Shown: positions 6,497 through 6,499 of the stretch, piece after piece
How the letters are laid out: the number at the start of each line of letters is the position of its first letter
Numbering within the stretch: position 1 is the first letter of the stretch
Source: GCA-003244245 sp035276605
GTDB taxonomy: Bacteria; Actinomycetota; Actinomycetes; Mycobacteriales; Pseudonocardiaceae
NCBI GenBank assembly: GCA_035276605.1
Contig: DATELN010000149.1
Location: 1-6,499, forward strand
Direction: 5' to 3'
DNA: 6,499 nt
The notes under the pieces: model-generated
Database searches by the model: none
Seen by the model: the letters and a program-made list of their open reading frames with translations, nothing else
Told to the model about the DNA's origin: nothing
Made by a program: the position numbers and the translations under genes

Positions 6497-6499
6497 GAG
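6454..6499. repeat. 46-bp perfect palindrome (right copy of the dispersed repeat)
   Basis: The sequence is its own reverse complement over 46 bp, centred between 6476 and 6477; each arm begins CTCGTGAGTGGCATTCGGTG. No loop bases interrupt it, so as single strand it could form a hairpin of about 20 bp. It shares 35 identical bases with 1-35; the outermost base differs (G at 6499, C at 36), which puts the repeat boundary at 44 bp. It lies in the 5' end of kdpD, in frame and without stops in that frame. There is no run of T for a terminator. The function and family of the repeat are unknown. Confidence 0.9.

Noticed and set aside
1..6499. Complete circular replicon of about 6.46 kb suggested by identical ends
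   Set aside because: There is no replication or mobilisation gene, the content is chromosomal (kdpDE, permease), and the identical ends are fully explained by a dispersed palindromic repeat.
6454..6499. Intrinsic transcription terminator
   Set aside because: The hairpin is strong, but no T-run follows on either strand within the window, and it lies at the 5' end of kdpD.

Overview
The window looks like chromosomal DNA of a high-GC actinobacterium, perhaps of the Pseudonocardiaceae or Mycobacteriales. The grounds are the GC-rich third codon positions, frequent GTG starts, an F420/deazaflavin-type (Ddn-like) reductase, a 13E12/DUF222-type HNH nuclease remnant, and a KdpD/KdpE pair of actinobacterial type. 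The genus cannot be fixed from the sequence alone.

Layout. The left edge (1-35) is a copy of a long perfect palindrome, followed directly by the decayed C-terminal part of an HNH endonuclease gene (36 to about 345, frame open to 459). A complete CAT-type APC amino-acid permease follows (555-2045, +). Its 3' end overlaps a convergent gene for a small deazaflavin-dependent nitroreductase-family protein (2006-2461/2467, -). That gene is divergent from a TetR-family regulator (2584-3297, +). Their roughly 120-bp shared intergenic region holds duplicated GAGAGC/GCTCTC operator-like sites laid over two divergent candidate promoters with overlapping -35 boxes. The TetR gene ends 10 bp inside the convergent kdpE (3288-3968, -), which is translationally coupled (GTGA overlap) to kdpD (3965 to the right edge, -). 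The right edge (6454-6499) is a full 46-bp perfect palindrome of the same repeat family as the left edge, and it forms the first codons of the annotated kdpD frame.

How the genes work together. KdpD and KdpE form a sensor kinase/response regulator pair that in known systems switches on the KdpFABC high-affinity potassium pump; the pump genes are not in the window and may lie beyond the right edge. The TetR regulator and the Ddn-like reductase form a probable regulator/target module. The APC permease appears to be an independent transcription unit with a strong ribosome binding site.

I see no wholly new multi-gene system. The most notable items are the dispersed palindrome sitting at coding boundaries on both window edges, including the kdpD N-terminus, and the tandem operator architecture between the reductase and TetR genes.
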